From the IMG/VR virus record IMGVR_UViG_3300028364_000014, positions 1-64,000 of that record: a DNA stretch of 64,000 nucleotides, one strand, 5' to 3'. Shown one piece after another: positions 37,390 to 45,789 of this stretch (the stretch's first letter is position 1; the number at the start of each line of letters is the position of its first letter). Under the pieces are notes generated by a model. It ran no database searches. It saw only the letters and a list, made by a program, of their open reading frames with translations, and was not told where the DNA came from. The DNA is from a virus. Position numbers and translations under genes: made by a program.

Positions 37390-37794
37390 TTAATCAATAG
37401 TTACTCTCCAATCAAGCTGTCTAATAGCGCTATCAATACTAACAAACTCGTGCAATAAACCGTCCCTTTGTTTTTGTAAAGTTATTATATCCAAACTTTT
37501 ATTATCAGAACCAATAAGTTCCGTAATAACAGCTACTTTTAATTCTATAGCTTCTCTGAGTTCAATAGCAGTACTAAGAGTTACTTCAGTATCTCCTATA
37601 CTAATCTTAGACTGTGTATTAGCCTGAATTAATATTAAATTTATAGTTTGTAATTTATTAATATAATTTAATAACACAACTACAATACCATTAGCTTCTA
37701 TCTCATTTACAAGCCCAGAAGATAATTTTCTCCTGAGCTCGTTTATTTTTTGTTTTAATAATATACGTTCATCTAATTTTTCTCGTAAGTACAT
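37390..37794 (-). CDS. Coiled-coil protein, unknown
   Basis: A 134-residue helical protein with heptad-like Leu and Ile spacing throughout (KLDERILLKQKINELRRKLS, LINKLQTINLILIQANTQ-like region). No catalytic motif. It could be an assembly or anti-host protein. Confidence 0.5.
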   Translation of the reverse strand: MYLREKLDERILLKQKINELRRKLSSGLVNEIEANGIVVVLLNYINKLQTINLILIQANTQSKISIGDTEVTLSTAIELREAIELKVAVITELIGSDNKSLDIITLQKQRDGLLHEFVSIDSAIRQLDWRVTID

Positions 37795-37807
37795 AATCTC
37801 CTATTGT

Positions 37808-38524
37808 TTAATAGCGTAAGCTTGTTGAACAATTACCGCAGTACTTAATATTACTTTTCCAACGATGGCCACAGGTTGGGCAAGTAACTTTAGTTTTAAC
37901 AGTAATAGGTTTTTGTATTTTTTTTCTTTTAACCTCACCTTTAAGGTTTAGTATAATTGTGTATGGAAAAAGTTCTAACTTACCAATAGCCCCAGTAACA
38001 AACTCTTGAAAAATCTCTTTACCAGGGACTGTGATACCTACGGCATTTTCGGGCTCATTATAGTCAGATACAATAGATTCAAATTTATTTGCAGAATAAG
38101 CAAGAGGATCACAAAAGTTACCATAACGAATACCAGTTTCTTTAAAAAAAGAAGGTCTAGTCTGGCTAATAAACTCTCGTTCCTCAAACCTATAAGTTAC
38201 TTCTATCAAACCATCCTCTATTAAATTACCTCTAAATTTAGATATAGACTCAGTACGCTCTATAAATCTAAACTTATTAGTAACTTTTAATCCATTCATA
38301 AATCCTTTTAATTCTGTAGACCCGTTAGGATCAATTATTATACTATTACCATTTAAAACATCCTGACCGTCGACTTTCACCTCTACGAGTGCCTTTCTAC
38401 TTTCTTTATTTTTTAATAAAAGAGAGTAGTCTGAACCAAATGGTAATCGTACTACATTATTATTGAATTCTCTTAATACTTTACCCTTATGCTTAATCAC
38501 TACTATAAAATTATTACCGTACAT
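37808..38524 (-). CDS. Protein with C-terminal zinc ribbon
   Basis: A 238-residue protein. The first 200 residues are beta-rich (IVVIKHKGKVLREFNNNVVR, VEVKVDGQDVLNG). The last 25 form a zinc ribbon (CPTCGHRWKSNIKYCGNCST). The layout suggests a virion or regulatory protein with a nucleic-acid or protein-binding tail. Function unknown. Confidence 0.6.
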   Translation of the reverse strand: MYGNNFIVVIKHKGKVLREFNNNVVRLPFGSDYSLLLKNKESRKALVEVKVDGQDVLNGNSIIIDPNGSTELKGFMNGLKVTNKFRFIERTESISKFRGNLIEDGLIEVTYRFEEREFISQTRPSFFKETGIRYGNFCDPLAYSANKFESIVSDYNEPENAVGITVPGKEIFQEFVTGAIGKLELFPYTIILNLKGEVKRKKIQKPITVKTKVTCPTCGHRWKSNIKYCGNCSTSLRY

Positions 38525-38601
38525 TATTTTTATCCTTTAACGGGCTACTAGTTAAAGCCCCTATTTATTTTAAACTAGTTAGTGTTATTATTAATTAGTT
38601 A

Positions 38602-38817
38602 CTATACAGGTGTTACATCTATTGCTTGAGTACCTTTATCGGTAATTTTCAACGCAAACGTAACTGCTTGTCCATCAGTCAAAGTTTTATACCCTGATAC
38701 ATTTATAGCACTATAATGAACAAAATACTCCTCTGTATCCATTTCTTCCTCGTAGACAAATCCATACCCTCTGTCATTATTAAACCATTTTACAATTCCA
38801 TCAATCTTTTCTACCAT
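38602..38817 (-). CDS. Cold-shock domain protein
   Basis: A 71-residue single cold-shock domain with RNP1-like GIVKWFNNDRGYGFV and RNP2-like EEYFVHYSAI. Such proteins bind single-stranded RNA or DNA and melt message structure. Its own promoter region carries a palindrome (38858-38883), hinting at separate control from its neighbours. Confidence 0.88.
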   Translation of the reverse strand: MVEKIDGIVKWFNNDRGYGFVYEEEMDTEEYFVHYSAINVSGYKTLTDGQAVTFALKITDKGTQAIDVTPV

Positions 38818-38857
38818 GTTAATTATTCTCCATTTTTTAATTTTATTTTAGTTTTTA

Positions 38858-38883
38858 CTAGTCATTGTGGCCATAATGATTAG
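38858..38883. promoter_or_regulatory. 26-bp palindrome upstream of cold-shock gene
   Basis: CTAGTCATTG-TGGCCA-TAATGATTAG is a near-perfect palindrome centred on TGGCCA, about 40 bases before the cold-shock gene start. It has the size and symmetry of a dimeric repressor site. No protein is assigned to it. Confidence 0.45.
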
Positions 38884-38953
38884 TAATTATAATTCTTATT
38901 TTTAATTTAATCAAAGTATTTTATCACTATACATCTAGAAGTTACATTAATAG

Positions 38954-39994
38954 TTATATTTTATATCTATTATTTAATATAGCCTGATACCAAGACTTAT
39001 GCCACTCTCTATCTTTATTAGCCCTTGAATTACAAGAGCGACATACCGTTATTAAATTACTTGGTTTACAATTCTTTTTATTATAATCTATATGATGGAT
39101 TGTTAGTACCTTGTCCCTATTCCAACAAACAGGATTTAGACACACATTCCCATCACGATCCATAATACCTTGTTTATATTCTTTATCCTTCCATGCTTCA
39201 CAATAAGGGTCAAATGTAATACCACCTCTCCAATTCGGAGTATTTGATCCAAAATAGTTATTAATATAACATGTAGAGCATCTATTACCTTGACTAAAAT
39301 TATTCCAAGTCACATAATTAGTATGTCCATTATCACATATGTATTTTAATTTCTGTTTTCCATTTCTATATTCAGTAGACAGTAAAGTATATCCTACTTT
39401 ACTAAACTCATCTTTTATATACTCTACATTGTGTCTAACTTTACCAGAGCACACTGAGCACCTATTACCGTTACTCCAATTTGCCCAAGTAATATTTCTA
39501 ATATGACCTTTGGGGCATTTAACTTTTAAATTAGAAAAAGCATTTTTATATTTATTTAATAGCACATAACCCTCTGACGCTAGTAACTCAAACACATCAT
39601 CAGTAGTTAACTTGGCATTATTACTACATATAGCACATCTACTATTTTTAGAACTCCAAGCATCCCAAGAAGTACTATACTTATGACCATTTGGACATAT
39701 ATAATCTAATTTTTCAGAACAATTTATATATTCAGAGGTTAATAAAACATACCCCTCGTCAGCAAAGGCTTTCCTTATACTCTCGATTGTTCTTCTTCTT
39801 ACTCTACCATTAGGATTACAATAAGAACATCTTCTTCCAGTTTGCCATTTATTCCACGATATTTTATATTTATGCCCTTTAGGACAAATATATTCTAACA
39901 ACGTAGCTGAGTTTGTATAACTAGTAGCTAATAATTTATATCCTTCAGACTCAAAAGAACTTTTTACATATTCTATAGTAAGCTTTTTAGACAT
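38954..39994 (-). CDS. HNH homing endonuclease with four zinc-ribbon modules
   Basis: A 346-residue paralogue of the 14868 and 18237 proteins. Four modules carry CPKGH, CPNGH, CPKGH and CDNGH, each with a following W and RCxxC. The C-terminal HNH domain reads CLNPVCWNRDK, LTIHHIDYNKKNC and VCRSCNSRAN. It is located between the cold-shock gene and the peptidase gene. The modules differ from those in the paralogues, which suggests a different target. Confidence 0.85.
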   Translation of the reverse strand: MSKKLTIEYVKSSFESEGYKLLATSYTNSATLLEYICPKGHKYKISWNKWQTGRRCSYCNPNGRVRRRTIESIRKAFADEGYVLLTSEYINCSEKLDYICPNGHKYSTSWDAWSSKNSRCAICSNNAKLTTDDVFELLASEGYVLLNKYKNAFSNLKVKCPKGHIRNITWANWSNGNRCSVCSGKVRHNVEYIKDEFSKVGYTLLSTEYRNGKQKLKYICDNGHTNYVTWNNFSQGNRCSTCYINNYFGSNTPNWRGGITFDPYCEAWKDKEYKQGIMDRDGNVCLNPVCWNRDKVLTIHHIDYNKKNCKPSNLITVCRSCNSRANKDREWHKSWYQAILNNRYKI

Positions 39995-39995
39995 A

Positions 39996-40397
39996 TCACT
40001 CTACTAACTCAAAATGAGGTCCGTCGAAGAATTTATTATTCATTTTCCTATTAGAAGACCAGTCGCCTCCCCATCGAATATTTATACCCATCTGTGATGC
40101 TACGCCAAGAACAAACCCCGCAAAAAGTACAAATTTTTCTTTACTCTCCCAAGGGATACCCTCCCCTACATAATACGGAGTTACATCAACTGCTTTAGAT
40201 GGAAATGTATTGTGGTTACTATTAGGCCACTTTACTTTAGAACGTCCAGAATTAAATGCATTATCTTGTTCCGTTTGCTCTCTATGCCCGCATATAACAC
40301 TACAATCGTAATACTTAATAATCTCATTAAATAATCTTTGTAGAGCTACATCAGTTGTTTCAAGATTTCTTTTAGATCTTTTTCCAAACTCTGGCAT
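39996..40397 (-). CDS. M15-family peptidoglycan peptidase (endolysin candidate)
   Basis: A 133-residue protein with the M15 zinc-peptidase pattern: NHNTFPSKAVDVTPY supplies the first His and the Asp, and FFDGPHFELVE supplies the second His. GGDW lies between them. The family includes L-alanyl-D-glutamate and D-Ala-D-Ala peptidases such as the T5 endolysin. It probably cuts cell-wall cross-links at lysis. There is no signal peptide, so a holin would be needed; none is clearly visible next to it. Confidence 0.8.
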   Translation of the reverse strand: MPEFGKRSKRNLETTDVALQRLFNEIIKYYDCSVICGHREQTEQDNAFNSGRSKVKWPNSNHNTFPSKAVDVTPYYVGEGIPWESKEKFVLFAGFVLGVASQMGINIRWGGDWSSNRKMNNKFFDGPHFELVE

Positions 40398-40435
40398 ATT
40401 TCTATCTCCTGCTGATTTAGAGGTTACATTAATGT

Positions 40436-41488
40436 TTATAAATTAGCCGCCAATAAAGCACCATTAGCCACAGAAGTTAGTGGAGAAGCTGCTAATCTTA
40501 CTTCCGATATCTTTATAGGTAACTCTGTTTTAGCTAGTTGTTCTTCTACTCTTCTAACAAAACCTTCAGCTAGTGCTAAGCCTCCAGATACTACCAGAGG
40601 TATTCCATCTTTAAATACTGGAAGTTTTTTACTATTCTTTTTTAACTCATAAGCTATATTCTCTATAGTGTATTTAATAACATTATTGTAGTAAACACAA
40701 ATTGCATCAGCTATATCACCTTTAGGATTATATAAATCAGTTCCAGCTTCTTTTTCTTGTAGTACAAGAGACGGAGATATATCTAACGCGCGTCCAACTG
40801 AGCTATCTATAAAATCACCAGACTTGGTCATAGAGAATTCTAGTAAAGGGTCGCCATCTACTATCACAATGCAGTTAGCCATCCCAGCCCCAAAACTAAC
40901 AGCAATACCGACCAACCCATCATCAATTAATTCAGAAAGTGCTATAGCGAATGCTTCATTAATAGGCTGTGGGGCATAGCCCAAACTTCCAAGATACTGA
41001 TTAATAATTTCCGTATGATAAAGAATGTCAAAGTCACTGTCAATAGGAGCGGCAGGTACGCTATATACTACCTTTGAACCAGGAACAGCTTCGCCTAATA
41101 AATTTTTAATAATTAATTTAATTATTGGCAATGATTTTTTTGACTTAGGGCTAATAACCCCCTGACTAAGAGGTCTTTCAGCAACTCCTCTACGCTCTAT
41201 AGCAATATCTAATGCATCATCTCCTATCACTATAAATGATCCATCTGTATCTATAATATAGTCAGCATCTCTTTTATCCAACGACATTTTAATAGCGTTA
41301 CTATTAACTTCTGATTTAGGTACTAGTCTATAGAATGCATCACGTTGCATTTTGAATATTGGATTTCCTTCTGTATCCATACTAGATGCAATTAGAAGAT
41401 TAGTTCCCACATCTAGTCCTTTATGTATCAGTGCTTGTGTAGTTGGAACTTCTACAACCACACCAACAGCTTCATTTTCTTCAGTCAT
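40436..41488 (-). CDS. Actin/ParM-like ATPase
   Basis: A 350-residue protein with actin-HSP70 ATPase motifs: phosphate loop 1 KGLDVGTNLLIAS (D26), phosphate loop 2 GIAVSFGAGMANCIVIVDG, and adenosine motif PLVVSGGLALAEGF. The fold forms filaments in plasmid segregation (ParM) and in some phages. The upstream coiled-coil gene may encode a partner. It may move or position phage DNA, or serve another filament-based task. Confidence 0.8.
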   Translation of the reverse strand: MTEENEAVGVVVEVPTTQALIHKGLDVGTNLLIASSMDTEGNPIFKMQRDAFYRLVPKSEVNSNAIKMSLDKRDADYIIDTDGSFIVIGDDALDIAIERRGVAERPLSQGVISPKSKKSLPIIKLIIKNLLGEAVPGSKVVYSVPAAPIDSDFDILYHTEIINQYLGSLGYAPQPINEAFAIALSELIDDGLVGIAVSFGAGMANCIVIVDGDPLLEFSMTKSGDFIDSSVGRALDISPSLVLQEKEAGTDLYNPKGDIADAICVYYNNVIKYTIENIAYELKKNSKKLPVFKDGIPLVVSGGLALAEGFVRRVEEQLAKTELPIKISEVRLAASPLTSVANGALLAANL

Positions 41489-41497
41489 TTATATCTC

Positions 41498-42109
41498 CTA
41501 TTTTTTAGGTAATTTATCCATAAGATTTTTTAATTTATTTATGTTAGCTTCAGTATTAGAATTATACTTAATCTCTTTAATTTTAACATGAGATTCCATT
41601 TTATCTTCAGCCCCTTTCTTAGACGGGTCAATAAATATATCATCCATAGAAGGTCTATCAGATCCTTCTTCTGATTGAGTATTACTAATTGAAGGCGCGC
41701 TACCTGTTAAACTTGATAACTTAGTTATTTTATCAGTTAAACTTAAAATAATGTTATCTTTAGACTCAAGTACCGCCTCTTTCTTGTCTAAAACTAGTTC
41801 CATTTTATCCATGGTTGTAGTAATTTCTACTATTTTTAACTCAAGTTGTTTAATATTTTGTATATATTTTTTTTCTAACTCAATCGAAACCTCTGCTATT
41901 GCCTCATTCAACATATCATCTACTTGCTGCTGGGAATAACCACTAGAAACTATATTACTACTATTAGCCAATTTAATTATTTCAGCTTTAAGTTCTTTTA
42001 TGTCTTCAGAAGCGTTATTTACTATAGAAGCCCTACTCTGAACATTTCTTGGTCCAGTAGAACTCAATCTTCTACCTCCTTTTAAGGAGGACTCTTTATT
42101 ATATATCAT
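41498..42109 (-). CDS. Coiled-coil protein, possible partner of actin-like ATPase
   Basis: A 203-residue protein with a basic N-terminus (SLKGGRRLSSTGPRNVQSR) and a long coiled coil from about residue 35 to 130, followed by an acidic, polar tail. It lies nine bases upstream of the actin-like gene and is probably cotranscribed, like adaptor proteins in actin-based segregation systems. No ribbon-helix-helix is obvious, so the link is by position only. Confidence 0.5.
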   Translation of the reverse strand: MIYNKESSLKGGRRLSSTGPRNVQSRASIVNNASEDIKELKAEIIKLANSSNIVSSGYSQQQVDDMLNEAIAEVSIELEKKYIQNIKQLELKIVEITTTMDKMELVLDKKEAVLESKDNIILSLTDKITKLSSLTGSAPSISNTQSEEGSDRPSMDDIFIDPSKKGAEDKMESHVKIKEIKYNSNTEANINKLKNLMDKLPKK

Positions 42110-43019
42110 TATTGCACCTCAACTCACTGTAACTACAACCAGGTAATTTATGCACATCTTTATGACATTCTTTACAAAGTGTTATACAATTAACTACGTC
42201 ATTACCTAAACGAGGATTTTGAGTGTACCCTTCGATGTGATGACAATGAAGTGTGGCCTCTTTTTGAGTAGCACCACAAATTTGACATCTCCAATTATCT
42301 CGTTCAAAACAAAGCTGCCTAATTAGAGGATCAACTTCCCGCGAGGTTGCTTTTTTAAAACCTTTAGGATATAACTCTTGCCCATAGGTAGGGCAAGATT
42401 CTTTACAATAATTAGAACAATATAGATAACAATCACCTCTACAATTACCTAACCCGTCTAAAGCACTCACCCTCGACTGTATCTGTAAATTAGTTGGTAT
42501 AAAATATCCATTACAGTATTTACAAAGCACTTCCAAAGAAACCCCGTCTTTAGCTAATCTTGGTAACTCGTCTACAGTTAATCTACCACAATAAGTTTCA
42601 TAATTTGCTCCACTTTTATAATACTTTTGGAGATATAACAATCTATCAGTTTTATTTTTTTTATAATATAGCATACTCTTATCAGATAATCTAGCCTTAT
42701 TACTCTTTCTATAAAGCTTATTAACATCAGCAATTCTCTCTTTATTACTATTTCTATATATTTTAGATTTTTTAGCTATCTTTTCTTTATTTTTTTGATA
42801 GTATTGTTTTTGTTTAGACAAACTAACTTCTCTATTATCATAATAATAGTCACTAGACTGTCTATTAAGTAACTCTTTATTAGAGTCTCTATATAACTTT
42901 CTGCATGACTTGCAAACGTACTGTAATCCATCAGCATTACATTTGCATTTACCAAAACATGTAATGCTTTTAGAAATACCACATCTGGTACACACCTTAA
43001 TACCATCCTTAGCCATCAT
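42099..43019 (-). CDS. HNH endonuclease with 15-residue repeats
   Basis: A 306-residue protein. An N-terminal Cys pair (CTRCGISKSITCFGKC) precedes about six 15-residue repeats of the form YYxxNKEKIxxKSK, then a Cys-rich middle, then a C-terminal HNH domain (WRCQICGATQKEATLHCHHI, TLCKECHKDVHKLPG). It is closely related to the gene at 45779. The coding end overlaps the coiled-coil gene by 11 bases. It acts as a mobile endonuclease. Confidence 0.85.
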   Translation of the reverse strand: MMAKDGIKVCTRCGISKSITCFGKCKCNADGLQYVCKSCRKLYRDSNKELLNRQSSDYYYDNREVSLSKQKQYYQKNKEKIAKKSKIYRNSNKERIADVNKLYRKSNKARLSDKSMLYYKKNKTDRLLYLQKYYKSGANYETYCGRLTVDELPRLAKDGVSLEVLCKYCNGYFIPTNLQIQSRVSALDGLGNCRGDCYLYCSNYCKESCPTYGQELYPKGFKKATSREVDPLIRQLCFERDNWRCQICGATQKEATLHCHHIEGYTQNPRLGNDVVNCITLCKECHKDVHKLPGCSYSELRCNNDI

Positions 43020-43028
43020 TTACTAAAA

Positions 43029-43610
43029 TCACCTCTTATCTTGTATTTTGTCAATAACACCATAAGTAACAGCCTCTTCAGCTGACATATAGAAGTCCTT
43101 CTTCATATCTTCTTTCACTGTTTCAATACTTTGACCTGTAAACTCTACATAGTATTTTGCCATCTTCTCATATAAATGTTTAGTGTGTGCAAAACTATTT
43201 TCCATTTCATGATATTTACCTTGATGCCCGCTGCTTAACTCATGTAACATAATCGATGAATTAGTTAGTGCAAAACGTTTGCCCTTTGTGCCTGCAGCTA
43301 GAATAAATGAACCTGCTGAGGAAGCTTGTCCATAAGCTAACGTACAGATATCTGGTTTAATATAGTTCATCGTGTCAAATATTGAGAACATAGCGGTTAT
43401 TTCACCGCCAGGACTATTGATATACATATTAATATCTTTAGTGGCATCGGAAGATTCAAGAAACAGTAACTGTGCTACTACAGCATCAGCCATGTGCTGA
43501 TCAAAAACTCCCTTAATAAAAACTACGCGGTCCTTTAACAGACGAGAATAGATATCGTAAGTCCTCTCCTGTCCTTTATCACCTTTTTCAATAACGTATG
43601 GTACACTCAT
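43029..43610 (-). CDS. clpP: ClpP-like protease subunit
   Basis: A 193-residue Clp protease-like protein with an intact catalytic triad: S98 in GQASSAG, H123 in MLHELSSG and D172 in [11 protein letters not shown]. It also has the family's NSPGGE loop. No ClpX or ClpA partner gene lies nearby, so it may form rings with host chaperones, or process virion proteins such as prohead parts. A strong promoter lies just upstream. Confidence 0.88.
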   Translation of the reverse strand: MSVPYVIEKGDKGQERTYDIYSRLLKDRVVFIKGVFDQHMADAVVAQLLFLESSDATKDINMYINSPGGEITAMFSIFDTMNYIKPDICTLAYGQASSAGSFILAAGTKGKRFALTNSSIMLHELSSGHQGKYHEMENSFAHTKHLYEKMAKYYVEFTGQSIETVKEDMKKDFYMSAEEAVTYGVIDKIQDKR

Positions 43611-43671
43611 AATTCTTTAATTCCTTTTTCGTTAATTAATTCATAATTATGCGGGACCATCCCACATGTAT

Positions 43672-43701
43672 ATAATATAAACATATTTAGTTATTTGTCA
43701 A
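43672..43701 (-). promoter_or_regulatory. Sigma70-like promoter for clpP and downstream genes
   Basis: On the minus strand TTGACA (43696-43701) and TATTAT (43672-43677) are spaced by 18 bases. The text just downstream, TATACATGTGGGA, is shared with the promoter near 53563. A 6-bp hairpin (GTGGGA/TCCCGC) lies in the leader. Confidence 0.65.
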
Positions 43702-43713
43702 GTATTTTTTTAA

Positions 43714-43935
43714 TCAAGCTAAAAACTGTTTCACTACTGCTTTTATTATTACCATATCTTCTTGTTGTAACACAGGATTTAACAACATATCCGATATAGT
43801 ACAATTTAAATTGTTATACAGTATGAGAAGAGGTCTATCTCTCCAAATCATATGAACGAAACTTAAACAAGCATTTTGGCTCTTCAGAGTGATAGTTCTT
43901 TCGGCTACATACTTAGTAATATTGTTATCAACCAT
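43714..43935 (-). CDS. Small protein, unknown
   Basis: A 73-residue protein with one Trp-Arg-rich centre (HMIWRDRPLLILYNNLNCTI). Probably folded, no membrane segment. It lies just downstream of the repeat-bearing intergenic region and upstream of the clpP promoter. Confidence 0.5.
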   Translation of the reverse strand: MVDNNITKYVAERTITLKSQNACLSFVHMIWRDRPLLILYNNLNCTISDMLLNPVLQQEDMVIIKAVVKQFLA

Positions 43936-44362
43936 AGTTATTAGTATCCATTATCCTATTATGATGTATTTAAACGAGTTTAAACATACCTTAGGGCTCG
44001 TTACAAATAAAACTGATAGTAGTGTACCAACTAAGGTATAAGTACATTCTTAATACCTACTAAGGACTACTAGTATGTTATTAAACTTAGTTTACTCTTG
44101 TATCTTCTGTGAAAGGTAAATAACTTACACAAAAAAATACCTAGAAGAACTTCCTTAATCAAGACTTATTTTTAATATTATTGCGTGAGTTTCTTTATTT
44201 TTAAAGTATTGCATTTTTCCAAAAATGCTATTAATACTTATGAATTAAATACTAGTCATAAGTATTGTTATCTTATTATATGAGTATCTTCTTATATTGG
44301 GTACATTTCGGCCCCTTTCACATGGGTACATTTTGGAACTGTTGTCTGGTATGAGGGGCTCT
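43936..44362. other. 427-bp non-coding region with inverted and direct repeats
   Basis: No convincing gene is present. It holds a perfect 8-bp-arm palindrome GCATTTTT-CC-AAAAATGC (44211-44228), an 11-bp-arm inverted repeat AATACTTATGA/TCATAAGTATT (44233-44266), and two direct copies of TGGGTACATTT-Y-GG 25 bases apart (44298-44336). A TACTAAGGACTACTAG segment (44058-44073) resembles units of the array at 58564. The layout suits a control region or replication origin near the winged-helix genes. Confidence 0.5.
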
Positions 44363-44854
44363 TCATCCCCTTAATTCAGCAAGCATTATTGGACCCATAC
44401 TTTCTTCCCAAGCAGTTTGTTTTTCTTGATCGGTGGTTTCTAAGTCTAACATAATATCCTTAAATAAGTGTTCTCTATAATTTTTATTACTGCCTTTATG
44501 TGTTCCTAGCATATATACATTTTGACCATTACTTACTTTTCTATTTTTTTTAATCCATCCAGCATTAAGTAATAGTTTAATATGTTTTTTAGTTTTGCGC
44601 TCACCCATTTTAGTGAATTTCATTATTTCAACTATAGGGTATGTACACGCTAATATACCTTCATCAAAATAGTTTTTTTTAATAGGGTATCCTGTATAAT
44701 CATTCCAAGTGTTTCGTATTATTTTATCCCATAGTACTGAGTAAGTAAGGATTGCTCCATTACGAAGTATCTCTATATTCATTTCTTGTTGTTTTGTTAA
44801 CTTATCTTTAGTACTAATGCTTTTACTGTATATTTTAAAAAATGTATCTGCCAT
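44363..44854 (-). CDS. Winged-helix protein, paralogue A
   Basis: A 163-residue basic protein with a winged-helix pattern (ACTYPIVEIMKFTKMGERKT, then KKHIKLLLNAGWIKKNRKV). It shares YMLGTHKGSNK and FKDIM with the next gene, so the two are diverged duplicates. Similar domains occur in replication initiators and regulators. It lies beside an intergenic region rich in repeats, which could be its target. Confidence 0.65.
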   Translation of the reverse strand: MADTFFKIYSKSISTKDKLTKQQEMNIEILRNGAILTYSVLWDKIIRNTWNDYTGYPIKKNYFDEGILACTYPIVEIMKFTKMGERKTKKHIKLLLNAGWIKKNRKVSNGQNVYMLGTHKGSNKNYREHLFKDIMLDLETTDQEKQTAWEESMGPIMLAELRG

Positions 44855-45252
44855 TAGTCTACTTCCTCTGACATAATATCTTTGAATAGTTTTATATTAC
44901 CATCTATATGCGTTCCTAATATATAAACACATTGACTAGAGAACCCGTCTTTATTTATTTTTATCCAGCCCTTATCCACAAGGGTTTTGATAGCCCTATT
45001 TAATACTTTTATGCCACACCCGAGTTTAGCCATTAGTGTTTTTTTACTGAGACTTGCTACAATAAACCCTTTGTCATAGAAATCTTTTTTAAGCGGTGGA
45101 AATTTACATAAATGCCAATAACCTTTATATTCTGGCGCAGACTGCTCCAACCAGTACTCATCCGTGTAATACTCATCAGCTATGTTGAACCATAAGTATC
45201 CAAATAGTTTTTTTGAAACATCTTTTTTCATAATTTTAGCTCCTGGGCTCAA
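44854..45252 (-). CDS. Winged-helix protein, paralogue B
   Basis: A 132-residue protein related to its neighbour: KKTLMAKLGCGIKVLNRAIK, then TLVDKGWIKINKDG, and a C-terminal YILGTHIDGNIKLFKDIM. The start of paralogue A overlaps this stop by one base. The alternative ATG at codon 8 (MKKDVSKK) is possible. A paired regulator or replication factor is likely. Confidence 0.65.
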   Translation of the reverse strand: MSPGAKIMKKDVSKKLFGYLWFNIADEYYTDEYWLEQSAPEYKGYWHLCKFPPLKKDFYDKGFIVASLSKKTLMAKLGCGIKVLNRAIKTLVDKGWIKINKDGFSSQCVYILGTHIDGNIKLFKDIMSEEVD

Positions 45253-45285
45253 TTACTGTATTTCTTTTTACTGATTATTAGTTAT

Positions 45286-45546
45286 TTAGTATACAAATTC
45301 CCTTATTAATCTGTATCTATTAATTGGAGTATACATACTACATTCATGAACTATTGTGTCTAAATCTTCCCCTGTAATTAAACATTTATATTGCTCTAAA
45401 AAAAGATCGAAGTCGTCTGTGTCTTCTAAGTCAAACATTTCTGCGTAATAATCTCTATCTTCTTGTGTTATAGGTTCAAGTAGTCTTGATAGTCTATGTT
45501 CGCATGTAGAGCACTTTGATTTTTCAAGTAGGTTAATGATATTCAT
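45286..45546 (-). CDS. Small acidic protein with Cys motif
   Basis: An 86-residue protein with CSTCEHRLSRLLEPITQEDR near the N-terminus and two later Cys (YKCLITG, ECSMY). The four Cys could bind zinc. It is acidic and helical. No family recognised. Confidence 0.5.
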   Translation of the reverse strand: MNIINLLEKSKCSTCEHRLSRLLEPITQEDRDYYAEMFDLEDTDDFDLFLEQYKCLITGEDLDTIVHECSMYTPINRYRLIREFVY

Positions 45547-45564
45547 AAATGATCTCTCCAGTAA

Positions 45565-45789
45565 CTAGTTATTATTTAAATCTATACCTCTTTGTTTATA
45601 TGCTCTTTTAATAGTAGTATCATCTTTTCCATCTAATATTTCACCAGAGCGTTTCATTCTTTTAATCTTATTGTTTATTGATTCACGAGTTCTGTTAGGA
45701 AACATGTCCTCTAGTTCTTTTATAGTCATAGTTTCATAATTGTCAAGTAATAATCTTTTTTCTGAGTATCCCCAACTTTTAGTTTTCAT
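45565..45789 (-). CDS. Myb/SANT-like DNA-binding protein
   Basis: A 74-residue protein with the pattern SWGYSEKRLLLDNYETMTIK then ELEDMFPNRTRESINNKIKR, typical of SANT/Myb-like helix-turn-helix units that often precede HNH domains in phage enzymes. Here it stands alone and overlaps the HNH gene upstream by 11 bases, so it may work with it or be its former recognition part. Confidence 0.7.
   Translation of the reverse strand: MKTKSWGYSEKRLLLDNYETMTIKELEDMFPNRTRESINNKIKRMKRSGEILDGKDDTTIKRAYKQRGIDLNNN

Noticed and set aside
43936-44362. tRNA genes in the non-coding regions
   Set aside because: I looked for cloverleaf arms and GGTTCGAATC-type T arms here and in the other gaps and found none.
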